From Cellulomonadaceae bacterium (GTDB taxonomy: Bacteria > Actinomycetota > Actinomycetes > Actinomycetales > Cellulomonadaceae): 64,000 nt of DNA. A model generated the notes under the pieces. That model made no database searches. It was not told the DNA's origin and saw nothing but the letters and a program-made list of their open reading frames with translations. The DNA lies in the NCBI GenBank assembly GCA_031256435.1, contig JAIRQO010000039.1:30167-94166 (forward strand), written 5' to 3'. The translations under genes were made by a program, and so were the position numbers. Shown one piece after another: positions 27,657 to 39,300 of the stretch (within the stretch, counting starts at the first letter, position 1; every line of letters begins with the position of its first letter).

Positions 27657-29090
27657 TCAGCCTACGGAGGGCGGGGGTGCCATGGAGATGGCGAGCATCT
27701 CCTCGCGCGGGACCACCTTGACGCGTTCGCGGCCCTGGGAGGCTCCCAGCATTTGCTCGTAGCGGTCCAGCACCTCAAACTGTGCCCACTGCACGTATTC
27801 CACGCCCTTGGCGGCCAGGAACTCCAGCACGGATTCGGCATTCCCGTCCGGCGCGGTGCGCCCGCCGTCCAGGTCACCGCCACGCGGATCTTCACCAATC
27901 CCCACGCCGGATACGTCCTCCATCAGGCAGCGCACGGTTTCCTGAGCATCGGACTTGGTGGACCCAATCAACCCCACGGGCCCGCGCTTGATCCACCCGG
28001 TGGCGTAAACTCCATGGACAATCCTGCCGTCCCCGTCAATGACACGGCCCTCATGGTTGGGGATCACGCCGCGTGCATCGTCGAACGGAACCTGCTCCAG
28101 CGGTGAACCAAAGTACCCTACGGCGCGGTACACGGCCTGACACGGCCACTCGGTAAACTCACCGGTGCCTTCCACGGAGCCGTCCCCCACCAGGCGGGTG
28201 CGCTCGGTGCGCAGCGCCTCCACTTTCCCGTCTCCCAGGATGGCGGAAGGCGCGTGCAGGAAGTGGAGGTGGATGCGCCGCGATGCTTGCTGCGTGGCCG
28301 GATCGATGAGCGTCCAATCGGTGAGGGTCTTGACTACCTGTTTGGTTTGGTTGGTTTTTTCAATGGCGGCCAGGGAGCCGTCATCAAACTCGTAATCCTC
28401 CGGATAGACAACGATATCCACGTCAGGCACCTGGGCCAGTTCACGCAACTCCAGCGGGGAGAACTTCACCTGCGCCGGGCCACGACGCGCAAAGATGTGG
28501 ACATCCGTGACCGGGTTCTCCTTCAGCCCCTCGTACACGTTGTTGGGAATCTCGGTGCGCAGCAGGTCATCGGCGTGTTTGGCCAGAATGCGGGCCACAT
28601 CCAGGGCAACGTTCCCCGCCCCCAACACGGCAATCTCCTGGGCTTCCAGTGGCCAGGTGCGCGGCACGTCCGGGTGGCCGTCATACCAACTCACAAAGTC
28701 TGCCGCTCCGTAGGAACCCTCCAGGTCCACGCCCGGCAACGGCATGGGCGCGTCCTTGATGGTGCCGGTGGCAAAGATGACCGCGTCATAGAAACGGTGC
28801 ATGTCATCCAGGGTAATGTCCCTGCCGTACCGCACGTTGGCCAGAAGCCGCACGTCACCGTGCTCCAGAATCTTGTGCAGCGCCAGAATGATCTGCTTGA
28901 TGCGCGGGTGATCCGGGGCCACGCCGTAGCGGACCAAACCGAAGGGTGCGGGCAGATGCTCCACAATGTCAATGGACACGTTCAGGGGCTGCTTGGACAG
29001 GATGTCAGCGGCGTAAATGCCAGCGGGGCCGGCACCCACCACGGCCACGCGAAGAGGACGAATAGTGCTCACAGTGTGCGATTCCTTCAT
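27657..29090 (-). CDS. Ferredoxin/adrenodoxin-NADP+ reductase (FprA-like)
   Basis: LRVAVVGAGPAGIYAADILSKQ...HLPAPFGLVRYGVAPDHPRIKQI; start revised to 29090. Confidence 0.9.
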   Translation of the reverse strand: MKESHTVSTIRPLRVAVVGAGPAGIYAADILSKQPLNVSIDIVEHLPAPFGLVRYGVAPDHPRIKQIILALHKILEHGDVRLLANVRYGRDITLDDMHRFYDAVIFATGTIKDAPMPLPGVDLEGSYGAADFVSWYDGHPDVPRTWPLEAQEIAVLGAGNVALDVARILAKHADDLLRTEIPNNVYEGLKENPVTDVHIFARRGPAQVKFSPLELRELAQVPDVDIVVYPEDYEFDDGSLAAIEKTNQTKQVVKTLTDWTLIDPATQQASRRIHLHFLHAPSAILGDGKVEALRTERTRLVGDGSVEGTGEFTEWPCQAVYRAVGYFGSPLEQVPFDDARGVIPNHEGRVIDGDGRIVHGVYATGWIKRGPVGLIGSTKSDAQETVRCLMEDVSGVGIGEDPRGGDLDGGRTAPDGNAESVLEFLAAKGVEYVQWAQFEVLDRYEQMLGASQGRERVKVVPREEMLAISMAPPPSVG

Positions 29091-29298
29091 GGACAACAAA
29101 TCTTGAGCAGAGTGTATCCGGGGGGTAGGACACGCAGCGGGATTCGCTCGCACAATGATGGGACTTCCGGGGCGTGGCGTCGCGCGGGGAGCGTCAGGGC
29201 GCACGGGTTGACCGCGGCGGGAAGGTGCGCGCACGGACAGGGTTCGCCCAACGGGGAGCGTCAGTCCAGCCGAGAGGGTAGCGCCTCAGGAGGGGGCG

Positions 29299-29577
29299 TC
29301 AGCCCAGGAACTCGTCGTCCTCGGCACCAATTCCTTGCGACGAGGGTAGTTCCACGGTCCACGGGAAGGTGGCGGCCAGGGATGCCAACGCGAGATACCC
29401 CGTAATCAGCGCCGGGACGGGGACGCAGCGCCGGGCGTGACTTGCCGTGGTCACCGCTGGACATCCGTGGACAGCATTGGTCTGCCCAGCGCACAACCCT
29501 GCCGCTCCGGAGGCGAGGCCGGACACGGCAGGCTGAACAATGGCGAGTCCGTGGGGCCACGGTGAGGTGAAGTACAT
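29299..29577 (-). CDS. Hypothetical small membrane/secreted protein
   Basis: 92-aa ORF with hydrophobic segments; weak ribosome-binding site; fills an otherwise empty spacer. Confidence 0.35.
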   Translation of the reverse strand: MYFTSPWPHGLAIVQPAVSGLASGAAGLCAGQTNAVHGCPAVTTASHARRCVPVPALITGYLALASLAATFPWTVELPSSQGIGAEDDEFLG

Positions 29578-29690
29578 GGAGCGTCCTGAGGTTGAGCGAT
29601 TCGCACCGCCGCGATTCGCTGATACCCCTGTGTTTACTCCTGTTCACCGCCGTGGAGGCACAGCCGTGGAAAGTGCCGGGGAATGGATGC

Positions 29691-32600
29691 TCAATCGTGA
29701 CCAGGTTGCGCAATTTGGCGCTGCCCGTGGCGACGCACCATCACTCCACCACCGGCGAGTGCCGCCACCACAAGGAGCAGCACGCCAATGGATACGCCCG
29801 TGAGGGCGAGCCTCGGCACGGTAGTGGGAGTTCGCGTCAGGTCACGTGACACCGTCTCGGCCTCGCCGAGTTCCACGTCACCCGCGCCTCCCGTAGGCGG
29901 CCTGCCACCCATGTTATCGCCAGGAGGCAGCGGGTAGGAATCCCCAGGAATCTCCCCGCCCACGGGCGGTACCTGCGTGACCTCCACTGTCACGTCATCC
30001 CGAATCTCAGGAATCTGATAGATCCAGGCGATGTTGGTGTACGTCGCGTAGGTGGTGTCCTCGAGGAGCCGCATGGGGCCGTCCAGCGTAATGGAGTACG
30101 TGAACGAGTACGGTGCGAGCGCCTCCCCATACCAGGCACCCACCGGCGGCTCGCCTGCCAACGTGGACGGCGGTTCCCAGGACCACGGCACCCACCCGAG
30201 TTCCACCACGTTGCCCGGCACCGTTTTATCGTCCACAATGCGCACGCACCGGCGGGCCGGTCCGGCATCAGCACCCGGAACGGGACAGGCCGTTGGGCGA
30301 TCGTCGGGCATCTCGCCAGGGATCTCAATCAATTCCGAGTTGTACACACTTGTGGAGAAATCAATGTTTGCCGTAGTCGCTTGCGACCCATGGAGGAGTT
30401 GCACCCAATCAATGCTGACTGCGGCCTTAGCCGTAACCGAGCCGTCGAGTTCCTGAGACCCGCCGAAGGTGGATGTGTCAAAGGTGAAGGTGTACTCGAA
30501 TCTCACCGCGCCGCCCGCCGGAATCGGATATTGATCCACTACGAAGGCGGTGATGAATCCCAGACTCACCTGCTCATCGGCAAGAATCAGGCAGGGTTCG
30601 AAGCCTCCTGGCACAACGGTGGTTGTATCCCCCCGGACCAGAAATACCTCGGTGGAAAGCGGGGTTAGGAGCAGATCGTCCGCTCCGTTTGAGAACTCAG
30701 GGATAATACAGATCCCATTCAGGTCCACCGGTACCGTGTTGGTATTTCTCACCGTGAACTCGCCGTCCACGTGAATATGCGGCGCGAGTGGTTCCACGGA
30801 CACTCGATAGGTGAACGTAGCGGTGCCGTCCGGGTTCTCGTAGGCCATTTCCTGGTCACCGTCTTCAACCTTCCGCAGATCCCAGTTGGGCGTACGACGG
30901 ATTGTCAGTCCTTCGCCTCCACGATGTTCCACGTTGAGGTCAACGCCGCAGGTCACATGGTTGGTGTAGGTGATTTGGTAGTCCGTTGCCCCGACGACGA
31001 ATAGCCTCGGGGACGTCTGTCCGCTCGGGAATTCGGTGGGCCAGGTATAGGTGAACCCGTCCTCGGTGACGCCAATGGGCGCGATGTTCCCCACCGGGCC
31101 ATGCGCTACCACGGCACCCTCCGGCCTGCACGGGCCGCCCACGTTCACGGACTCGCTGAAGGTCAGTGAATCCCCGACGAAGGTGCTGACGTGCTGGACG
31201 CCCCAAGGAGACGGACCTTCACCGTGGAGGTCCGCGTGGAGCGCCTCAGCCACCTGCGCCACCTGGGCAGCAGTTAACGTAGGATGGGTACCCGCAAGGT
31301 CAGGGTCACGCAGCAGCGCTTCCGATACCGGTTCGAGCGCACCAGTCCCCAGGTCTATAGACCAGTACTTATCCACCGCAACTTCCGCAGGCAGCCACGT
31401 ATCCGCGGCGCAGGTCAGAACGTTGGTAAAGGTGATGCTGGTATGCGCGTAATACTTGGTGAACTCACGCTCATACTCGTAGTGCCATTCGCTCTCCGTG
31501 GGCGCTCCAGCATATCCATCCCCTAACGTGTCTTCAATGCGCGTGAGATGCGCTTCATACACGCACAACTCCGGGACGAGCACGTCCTTTTCATAGAGGA
31601 GCACCCTGGCACCGGCAGGGATCACCGTGCCCGTACCCCAGGTGAACCCCACAGGTTCATCATTGATGTACCCCACAAGGTCAACGCTCACCGAATGAGC
31701 AAGGTTCACTAGCCGCACCCAGGAGAACCCGGCTATCTCCGCTTGCGGATCACCTTCAACAATCGTGCCGTTGAGGATGCCCCTCAACGTAGAGTCCGGA
31801 ATGCTGACTGGATCGGCGCCCTCCAGCGTGACCTCCCACACCTTGTCTACATCCAGAACTTGCCGCGCGATGATGACGTCTTGGTCATCGGTGGCGAGGA
31901 TCTTTGGGGCATCAGAGTCTGGGTCTGGGTCTGGGTCTGGGTCGGTGAACTCCTCCCACTCCTCGGGGGTCCACGGAGTGGTATCAGCGCCCCCCGGACG
32001 CACCACGGCGATGTTCCGGTAGGTGGTCTGGTAGTCATCAGCAGCACCGATGTTGCGTAGGGCCGTGTAGGTGAACGGCCACTGACCGGATGGTTCGTCA
32101 GCCTGAGGTTCGACGAATGCCGCACTATCAGGTCCGCACTGTGCAGCGAACTGCGGGGTCAGGAGTTGCCCGCCAAATTCGTCGAACGAATCATCAACGA
32201 ATGCTTCCGCGTTCGCCACATCAGAACGGCACACCACATAGGGGTCATGGCCCGGAGCAGGTACAGGGCCAAACGCTTCACGACCCTCAAACTCCATGGA
32301 CACCCCCGTCACGGGGGCGAGGCGCTCGTGGGTGTCCGTCACGGTGAAACTAAACTGGGCTCTGCCACCTGGAACAATCCGGCCGGTGCTGTCCAGTTGA
32401 CCCACGGGAGACTGCGCCACGCTGATGGGACTGACCACACCGGGAGCCTGACCCAGCAACTGGACCACGGGTACGGCCGGGGGAAGCATCGGTACAGGGT
32501 TGGGATTAGTCACCCACGCGTACCCGGTGATGGTGGTGTAGCCTGCGGTAGGCGCGGCACCGACATCAAGGCGGTACTCCAATTCAACGGGTTCGCCCGT

Positions 32601-35600
32601 GGTGATGAACAACGGAACGCCGTCCTCGCTCACACCGTGGGGTTCGGTGGTGATGGACTTCTCCAGAGTCCAGTCAATGTCCACGTCAAAGGTGCCGCTC
32701 ACCGAGGAGTCACCGAAGGCCCAGGGGGTGAGCCACATATCGGTGGGACATTCCACGGTGTTGGTGAAGGTCACGGTGGCCAGCGGGCCATCCATCACGT
32801 GGTTCCACACAGGAGGAGTGAAACTCAGGCCCATCAACCGGACGATGGGCCGGTCCCAGGTCTCGGTGGTGCCCGTATCCGTCACGGTGGCATCGGTCCA
32901 CTGGCAACCTTCTGGAACGGTGACCGTCTCCAGGAGGTTGACTTCTGCGCGGTAACCGATGGGGACAGGGGTGCCCCACGTCAGGCCAGCGATCGGTTGG
33001 GCTTCAGTGGCGCCGTACGGCGTGGCCCACCCCAGGGGTGTGGCACTGACGCCATCTCGCAACCCGCGAACCTGGCTGTAGGCCAAGCCGGAGTCATGAA
33101 CGCCCTCGCCATCCGCGTTGAATCCACGTAACGCAGCCTCGCTGACGGTGAACTGCTGGTCACCGAGGGCAATGACCCATTCCTTGTTCACGGTCAGCAT
33201 CTGCTCCGCAACGGTGACGTCCACCCGTTCCTCGAGGTCAGGCGTGTCAGCATCAGGGAAGGTCAACAACGCAATGTTCCTGTGGGTTCCCACCATCACG
33301 TCTACTTCATACGCACACTTCCAGCGATGAACGGAACCGTCCAGGGAGCGTTCGCACTCATCGGGACTTCCCTCACCCAGAGCGTCTAGGCCAACGGCAT
33401 TGATGTTGTACGCCGTGGTTGTAGCGTCCTGGCCAGAGTCGCTATCTCCGGAAGCACCATCCTCGGAAGCAGAATCCCCGTCAGCAGCATCCCCAGAATC
33501 AAACCAGTCACTCAGCACAGTACTGCGGTCCGTTTCAACGCCATAGTTCACACGGGTCAAGTCCAGTGGCGCTGACACCGTGGGCGCCCCCGGTATCGCA
33601 ATCTCCACGGCAATGGGTGGGTGCGTGTACTCCAGTGAGGCGGTGAACCCAACGTCCACATACCCGCGTCCATCCACCTGGGTGACACCGGCGGGCATCG
33701 CCACGGTAGCCTGTTCGCCTCCCACGGTCACCACCGGTGGAACAAGGTCAACCGGGTAGGACGCCGAGTTGCTCAGCCTCACGGTACCGGTGACATCGAT
33801 GTGCGAATACCGAGGCGTGGCGGTCACGTCCACGTGGTATCCGATTTCCCTGTGCCCGCCCGTGGTGATGAACGTTGGAACGCCATCAATCACCAGGTCC
33901 GGTGCGCTCTCAACAGTTTTCCCCAACGTCCAATCGAAACTCAGGGAGTAGTAGCCCTCAGCGTTCGGGACGGTAGCGGTCAACGGTTCCGCTGGACCAT
34001 GGACCACCATGTCACACAGGAGGTGAGTCTCTGTGGGGAGAGTGACAGTGAATCCGCGCCCGAATGTTCCCGTTCCACCCGCAATGTTCCCCGTGGGTAC
34101 CCGGAGGCCGGAAACGGCGTCTACGCAGAGAGCGTTCACCGGTGTGGTACTGCCCGGCATGCCTGGGAGTTGCAACTCGGGGAAATCTCCCGGAGCACTG
34201 CGCAGGGTCACGGGCCAACTGTGACCCTGGACGGTGGAGAAATAGTTGAACCGTGCTACTTCCGTCTCCGTGGTGGTTGCGGTGGCGGCACTCGTGGCAG
34301 GGGCGCTTGCCTGTTTCTCCCAGGAGCCCTCAAAACGTTCCATCTGCTGCTCAATGGCTTCGTGATCCGTAGCGGCAACCGTGGCATCCACCACGTTCAT
34401 CCTCACGCTCACCGAGGCTCCACACAAGGCATTGGCAAGGTTCTGCAGAGAACTGCTGACTTGAGCAAAGTTGCCGTACGTCACCAGATCAGGAATGACA
34501 CCAGGAGCCGAGGTCCCGGAGATGGCCCGGAGGTTGTTGGTCAATGCCGTGGCAGCAGTTTCCCCGGCTGTGGCCGGAACACCCACACCAAAAATCCGAG
34601 CACCGGTGTCCTTCAGCGCGTTGGCAGCAGCCACGGCAGCCTCCAGGGTGACAGGCCGCGTCTCGCTTCCGGGACCGCCCAGGCTAGTGCCAGCCTGGTG
34701 ATACGTGGGGTTGCCGTCCGTGATGAACACCACCAGGTCATACGGAGCACTGGACCGTACTCGGTTCAGACCCTCATCCCAGTTGGTACCTCCGGCAGCC
34801 CCTATTCCCTGCTGCACGGGAAGCCGATTGATCACCGCCGTGATAGCACTGGCGTTGGTGGCAAGATCGACGTTCCGCACTTCATTGGCGGAATTGTTGT
34901 TGAACGGAGAGTTGGTCCCAAAGGTGTACAGAGACATCACCGTGGATGTGCCGGTCAGCGCGGTGGTGAAAGCAGTCATGGCATCACGTTGATCAAGCAA
35001 CATGGTGTTGGTCATCGAGTTGGAGTAATCGGCCAGCAGCGCGATTCTCAACTGACCACACCGCGCGGTCAGCGAACGGTTGTCCCGCACCAGCGGCACC
35101 ATGCCTGAGGCGTTTGCTCTAGACAGTGCAGCCGAGTTGGCCTGATTGACCAGGTGGGCGTTGTTGAGGCGCATGACCTGGCCTTGCGCGGGGGCCGTGG
35201 CGATGAATTGGTGCGCGTGGTGGGTACCGGTCACCGGCGCGGTGGTGGCCGTTGGCCCTATGAGTGACCATCCGTGGGGTGTCTCCGTAACGCGGACGCG
35301 CACCTCAACGCCGGCGGGTACGGCCAGTTCCGCCCACCCGGCAGGCGCACTCCCCGCGCCGGTGGTGGCTGTTGTTACCACGGTTCCCGCAGGAACTCCG
35401 GACGCTCCCGTGGTCCTCACGGCCTCAAAGGTCACGCCGTTCACCCCGGTCACCCCTGACACCGTGGGCCACACATTCCGATTCGTTGCACTCTGGGTAC
35501 CAAGTGCGGGGGCGGCGGTGCCGCTGCGGTCACCGGCGGCGAACACGCGGATGTAGGAGCACGTGCTTCCCGGCGTGCAGGTGTAGTAGTCCTCGGTCAG

Positions 35601-36068
35601 CGCCTCGGGTTCCACGAGTTCGTCCACGAGTTCCTCCGCGAGCGCCGCCACGGAAGCATCATCAGTGGCGTCTTTGAGGACTACGGCGGAGTCATGCTGT
35701 TCATTGAGGGACGCTTCGCCATCAGCAGTGTCAGCCGTGTTGTCAGGTTCATATTCGACGATGGTGCGCTCGGGTTCGCTGTCCGCGTTCGGCTCAGGAT
35801 CCCCGTCGGCTATGGGGAGAGTCACTGGTTCTGCCTCGGGCTCCTGCGGCTCAGAAACATCATCCTTTGCTCCACCGTCTACGTAGCCGCCATATTCGTC
35901 GAGCGTGAGAAGATCTGCGGCCGCCTCAACGCCCGGTGCTTCATCGGCAGCGAAGGCCACGGTGGTAGACCCCCCAACCGCCAGAACAAGCGCAACAAAC
36001 GCGGCTGCCATTCTGGTCACGCGCGGGCGCGCGGTGGCGGCTAGGTGGCGGGGGCGGTTACGACGCAT
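29691..36068 (-). CDS. Giant vWA-domain cell-wall-anchored adhesin with repeated DUF5979-like modules and an LALTG sorting signal
   Basis: Signal peptide; LRIALLADYSNSMTNTMLLDQ...LVVFITDGNPTYH (vWA-like); repeated xVDKxWxxxLG modules; C-terminal LALTG-TM-RRHGQR. Start revised to 36068. Confidence 0.85.
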   Translation of the reverse strand: MRRNRPRHLAATARPRVTRMAAAFVALVLAVGGSTTVAFAADEAPGVEAAADLLTLDEYGGYVDGGAKDDVSEPQEPEAEPVTLPIADGDPEPNADSEPERTIVEYEPDNTADTADGEASLNEQHDSAVVLKDATDDASVAALAEELVDELVEPEALTEDYYTCTPGSTCSYIRVFAAGDRSGTAAPALGTQSATNRNVWPTVSGVTGVNGVTFEAVRTTGASGVPAGTVVTTATTGAGSAPAGWAELAVPAGVEVRVRVTETPHGWSLIGPTATTAPVTGTHHAHQFIATAPAQGQVMRLNNAHLVNQANSAALSRANASGMVPLVRDNRSLTARCGQLRIALLADYSNSMTNTMLLDQRDAMTAFTTALTGTSTVMSLYTFGTNSPFNNNSANEVRNVDLATNASAITAVINRLPVQQGIGAAGGTNWDEGLNRVRSSAPYDLVVFITDGNPTYHQAGTSLGGPGSETRPVTLEAAVAAANALKDTGARIFGVGVPATAGETAATALTNNLRAISGTSAPGVIPDLVTYGNFAQVSSSLQNLANALCGASVSVRMNVVDATVAATDHEAIEQQMERFEGSWEKQASAPATSAATATTTETEVARFNYFSTVQGHSWPVTLRSAPGDFPELQLPGMPGSTTPVNALCVDAVSGLRVPTGNIAGGTGTFGRGFTVTLPTETHLLCDMVVHGPAEPLTATVPNAEGYYSLSFDWTLGKTVESAPDLVIDGVPTFITTGGHREIGYHVDVTATPRYSHIDVTGTVRLSNSASYPVDLVPPVVTVGGEQATVAMPAGVTQVDGRGYVDVGFTASLEYTHPPIAVEIAIPGAPTVSAPLDLTRVNYGVETDRSTVLSDWFDSGDAADGDSASEDGASGDSDSGQDATTTAYNINAVGLDALGEGSPDECERSLDGSVHRWKCAYEVDVMVGTHRNIALLTFPDADTPDLEERVDVTVAEQMLTVNKEWVIALGDQQFTVSEAALRGFNADGEGVHDSGLAYSQVRGLRDGVSATPLGWATPYGATEAQPIAGLTWGTPVPIGYRAEVNLLETVTVPEGCQWTDATVTDTGTTETWDRPIVRLMGLSFTPPVWNHVMDGPLATVTFTNTVECPTDMWLTPWAFGDSSVSGTFDVDIDWTLEKSITTEPHGVSEDGVPLFITTGEPVELEYRLDVGAAPTAGYTTITGYAWVTNPNPVPMLPPAVPVVQLLGQAPGVVSPISVAQSPVGQLDSTGRIVPGGRAQFSFTVTDTHERLAPVTGVSMEFEGREAFGPVPAPGHDPYVVCRSDVANAEAFVDDSFDEFGGQLLTPQFAAQCGPDSAAFVEPQADEPSGQWPFTYTALRNIGAADDYQTTYRNIAVVRPGGADTTPWTPEEWEEFTDPDPDPDPDSDAPKILATDDQDVIIARQVLDVDKVWEVTLEGADPVSIPDSTLRGILNGTIVEGDPQAEIAGFSWVRLVNLAHSVSVDLVGYINDEPVGFTWGTGTVIPAGARVLLYEKDVLVPELCVYEAHLTRIEDTLGDGYAGAPTESEWHYEYEREFTKYYAHTSITFTNVLTCAADTWLPAEVAVDKYWSIDLGTGALEPVSEALLRDPDLAGTHPTLTAAQVAQVAEALHADLHGEGPSPWGVQHVSTFVGDSLTFSESVNVGGPCRPEGAVVAHGPVGNIAPIGVTEDGFTYTWPTEFPSGQTSPRLFVVGATDYQITYTNHVTCGVDLNVEHRGGEGLTIRRTPNWDLRKVEDGDQEMAYENPDGTATFTYRVSVEPLAPHIHVDGEFTVRNTNTVPVDLNGICIIPEFSNGADDLLLTPLSTEVFLVRGDTTTVVPGGFEPCLILADEQVSLGFITAFVVDQYPIPAGGAVRFEYTFTFDTSTFGGSQELDGSVTAKAAVSIDWVQLLHGSQATTANIDFSTSVYNSELIEIPGEMPDDRPTACPVPGADAGPARRCVRIVDDKTVPGNVVELGWVPWSWEPPSTLAGEPPVGAWYGEALAPYSFTYSITLDGPMRLLEDTTYATYTNIAWIYQIPEIRDDVTVEVTQVPPVGGEIPGDSYPLPPGDNMGGRPPTGGAGDVELGEAETVSRDLTRTPTTVPRLALTGVSIGVLLLVVAALAGGGVMVRRHGQRQIAQPGHD

Positions 36069-36357
36069 GGTCAGCACCTTCACATTGAATCCAGGGTGCG
36101 GCCCCGGCACCGTCTGGGCGGCGCTGCACGATAGTCAGAGTCCAGTAGACACGACAAGTCCAAAAGATCACAGATTGATAACAGCATCTGTGGGGCGATA
36201 TGTCGCTATTCGTCGCAATTCCGTGAAGTCCCTCACAAAGTGCGCAAATCGCCCCCCAGTGGTATCCCTCAGGTCAGGTTCAGATTATTCTCAAGAGAGA
36301 AGTCGTTTTCCTTCGACGCGTCACAGGTGACGTATCACGCCGAGGTGAGGGAAGGTT

Positions 36358-39300
36358 ATGAAGAGCCGATTCTTGCAGTCAGCCACAGCACGAGTTACCG
36401 CTGCGTGCGTTGCGGCTCTGGCCCTCGTCATCGTCCCTGTGGCCATGCCCATCACGTCCTTGACGCCCGCGGCACAGGCGGCGGAGGTCAACGCGGACAA
36501 CCCGGTGATCTTTACCGTGCGCGGTGGCATTACGGCTGGCACGGATGCGGTCAACTACCAGATTGTGGTGGACGGGGTTTATGACCAGAGTTATCAGTCA
36601 TTCAACGTGATCTATCCTGATGAACTCACTATTGACACCTCGGCGGTCACCTCCGGAATCTGGACCATCTCCACCTCGGAAAACGGCGCCAACACCACCA
36701 CGTCTTTCATCATGAAGTCTGGCTCACGGACCGCTGCTCAACTCCAACAGGACATCCAGGCCATTTCCTTCTCCCTCACGAATGCCGGGGTGTTCCCGCC
36801 CGAGGGTTCCAAAGTCACCATCACCGCCTCCGAGGACAAAGTCACGGCGTTCATTGACGCAGGCGGCTACGTTCACTATTACGTTTTTGTACCTGGAACC
36901 ACGTCCACGTATTGGTTCACCGCCTACAACGCCGCGCACGCCCAGACCATGCAGGACCCCCGCTACCCCACCGATCCCACCAAGGTACTCCACGGCTACT
37001 TGGCTACCATCACCAGCCAAGCGGAACAACGCAAGGTCTACAATGACATTGCCACCCTCTGTGGCTGGCTTGCTGGAACCCGTGCGTTGTTTGGAACCGC
37101 ACCCACGGGCTATGCATCACTGGCTGGACAACGTATTCAGGACCAAGGCTCCCAACAGCCAGGCTCGGCAAATACCGCAGATATTCCCACCACCTCAATT
37201 CCAGCCGCCGGGGCCACCACCGTCAACTATGACATTGCGGTGGCCACCGCAACAACTTGGTACTGGGCGGACGGCCCTGAGGCGTGGACGGTGTATGACG
37301 CGGACACTGCCACGTACACCTACTACCCCATGGGGATGACCACCGTTCCTGATGACGTGTGGGTCATTCAGGACGCCAACGGCCAGAACACCTACCTTGG
37401 TAGTTTCTCGGACCAACCCACGGTGGACAACCTTCCCGCGGGGGCCAGCGTCATTCCGGACCCCAACCGCGGCCAACCCGTGGGCAACCTGGTGTTCTAC
37501 AACAAGATCACCAACGCCACCGCTCCCGCTGGCAAGGCTGGCGATCCCACCGGCAACGGGGCTCCTGCTGGGGTGTACGCCAACTGGAACAACCCGTACG
37601 GCGTCAATGTGGATGGTGTTGCCGGTACCGGCGCGGAGCCGAATAACAGCTCCGGCGAGTACGTCACCCAGTTTGCCTACACTGGCAAGGACCTCTGGAA
37701 TGACTTCTCCTATAACCCCAGCAGCACCGTGAAGGGTTACTACGTGGAGTTTGGTGGCTACGTAGGCGATCCGCTGGCCTCTGACCTGGTTGGTTCGGAA
37801 ATCACCACGTCCTCTGAAGTGCAGATGGTGATGCCGATTCATGTGGAGTATCGGTCCACGGCCACTAATGCTGACGGCACGCGCCGGTTGATGACGGGGA
37901 TTGGTACGGATTCGGATCACTTCTGGCCGTACCAGGAACACCTTCCCTACGTGGCGTATATCACCAAGGAGTTGGACCCCACCAAGCCCACCTACGGCAC
38001 CGTGTACTTCACCCTGCCGCCGGGATATTCCGCGTATGGATACGAGTTTGTGGGGACGCAAGAGGATAAGGATAAGTTGACCGTTGATGCCGATGGCAAC
38101 GTGGCGGGTTTCCATTCCCTGTATAACCAGACCATCCGCTACTTGTTCCAGCCGGACACGTACACAGTCACCTTTAACCCCAACTGGGACGGCGCAAATT
38201 CGTCGAACGTGACGCCGGCGTCCAAAACGGTTCTCTATGACACGCCGTATGGGGACCTCGCCACGGCAACGCGCAAGGGCTACACCCAAACGGGGTGGTA
38301 CGCCTGTGACAGCGCACCCACGGACTTCTCTGTGGATGGATGCACGGAAGTAACCGCGGATTCCCTGGTGCCGCTGGCCGGTGACTCGCACGCCTTGACG
38401 CTCTATGCCGGCTGGGAGGTCAACGATTCGTATACCGTCACGTATGACGTCACCACAGTGTCCGACGATTTAGGGTGCGGACCTGCCACGGATATTCCGG
38501 ATAAAACCCAGGTGGCCTGGACGGATATCAACCTCACGCCGGGGTCTGGGTTGACGGCCCCCAGCCTTGCTGACCCGTCAGACAGCCTGACCGCAACTCA
38601 AACGCTCACGTCAGACACCATTCCCACGCGGGATAACTGTGTGTTCACGGGGTGGGATGTGTCCGAGAACGGGACCGCTCAGGGAGTCACCTCCACGGAT
38701 GCCTACGGGGATGTGGCCGCGAGCGATACTGAACCGGGAATCACGCTGGAGGCGCAGTGGCGCCGCGCGCAATACCTCTCCGTGATTTACCACCTGAATG
38801 GCGGGACCACGCAGGACCCACTGCCGGATATCAGCCAGCCTGCGGAGATTGGTGATTTTGCTGTCAACCTCCCCACTCCCAGCCGAGATGGATACACCTT
38901 CTCTGGGTGGCGTGTGGCGGACAACGGGACACACACGGTGACCTCGGATGACGAGGCGTTCCTTCCTGGGCAAACCACGTATGCGAGCATCGCCGCTAAG
39001 GATGCTGACGGGAATGTGATTGCCACCTATGTGGTGATTGAAGCCGTGTGGACGGCCACGGACTACACCGTGAATTATGACGGCCAGGCCGCTGATGATT
39101 CCACCCTCAGCCCCACGAGTTTTGCCGCAGAGACGGTGACCTGGGATGAGGCTGGCGTGGTTCCCCCTGCGGAAGGCAACCCCGAGCGTGACGGGTACTT
39201 CTTCATGGGGTGGAACACCGAGAAAGACGGCACGGGAATCCTGGCCGGAAGCAGTTCCACCTATGACGCCCTAGCCCAGGGTGATCCCACGGTCACCTCG

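Noticed and set aside
29261-29713. 150-aa ORF in the fprA/vWA spacer
   Set aside because: Arg/Pro/Cys-rich without domain features; the overlapping 29299-29577 frame is more protein-like, and even that is low confidence.
32166-35108. Long + strand ORFs (321 and 435 aa) opposite the vWA giant
   Set aside because: Antisense to a continuous 2125-aa frame with signal peptide and sorting signal; no domain evidence.
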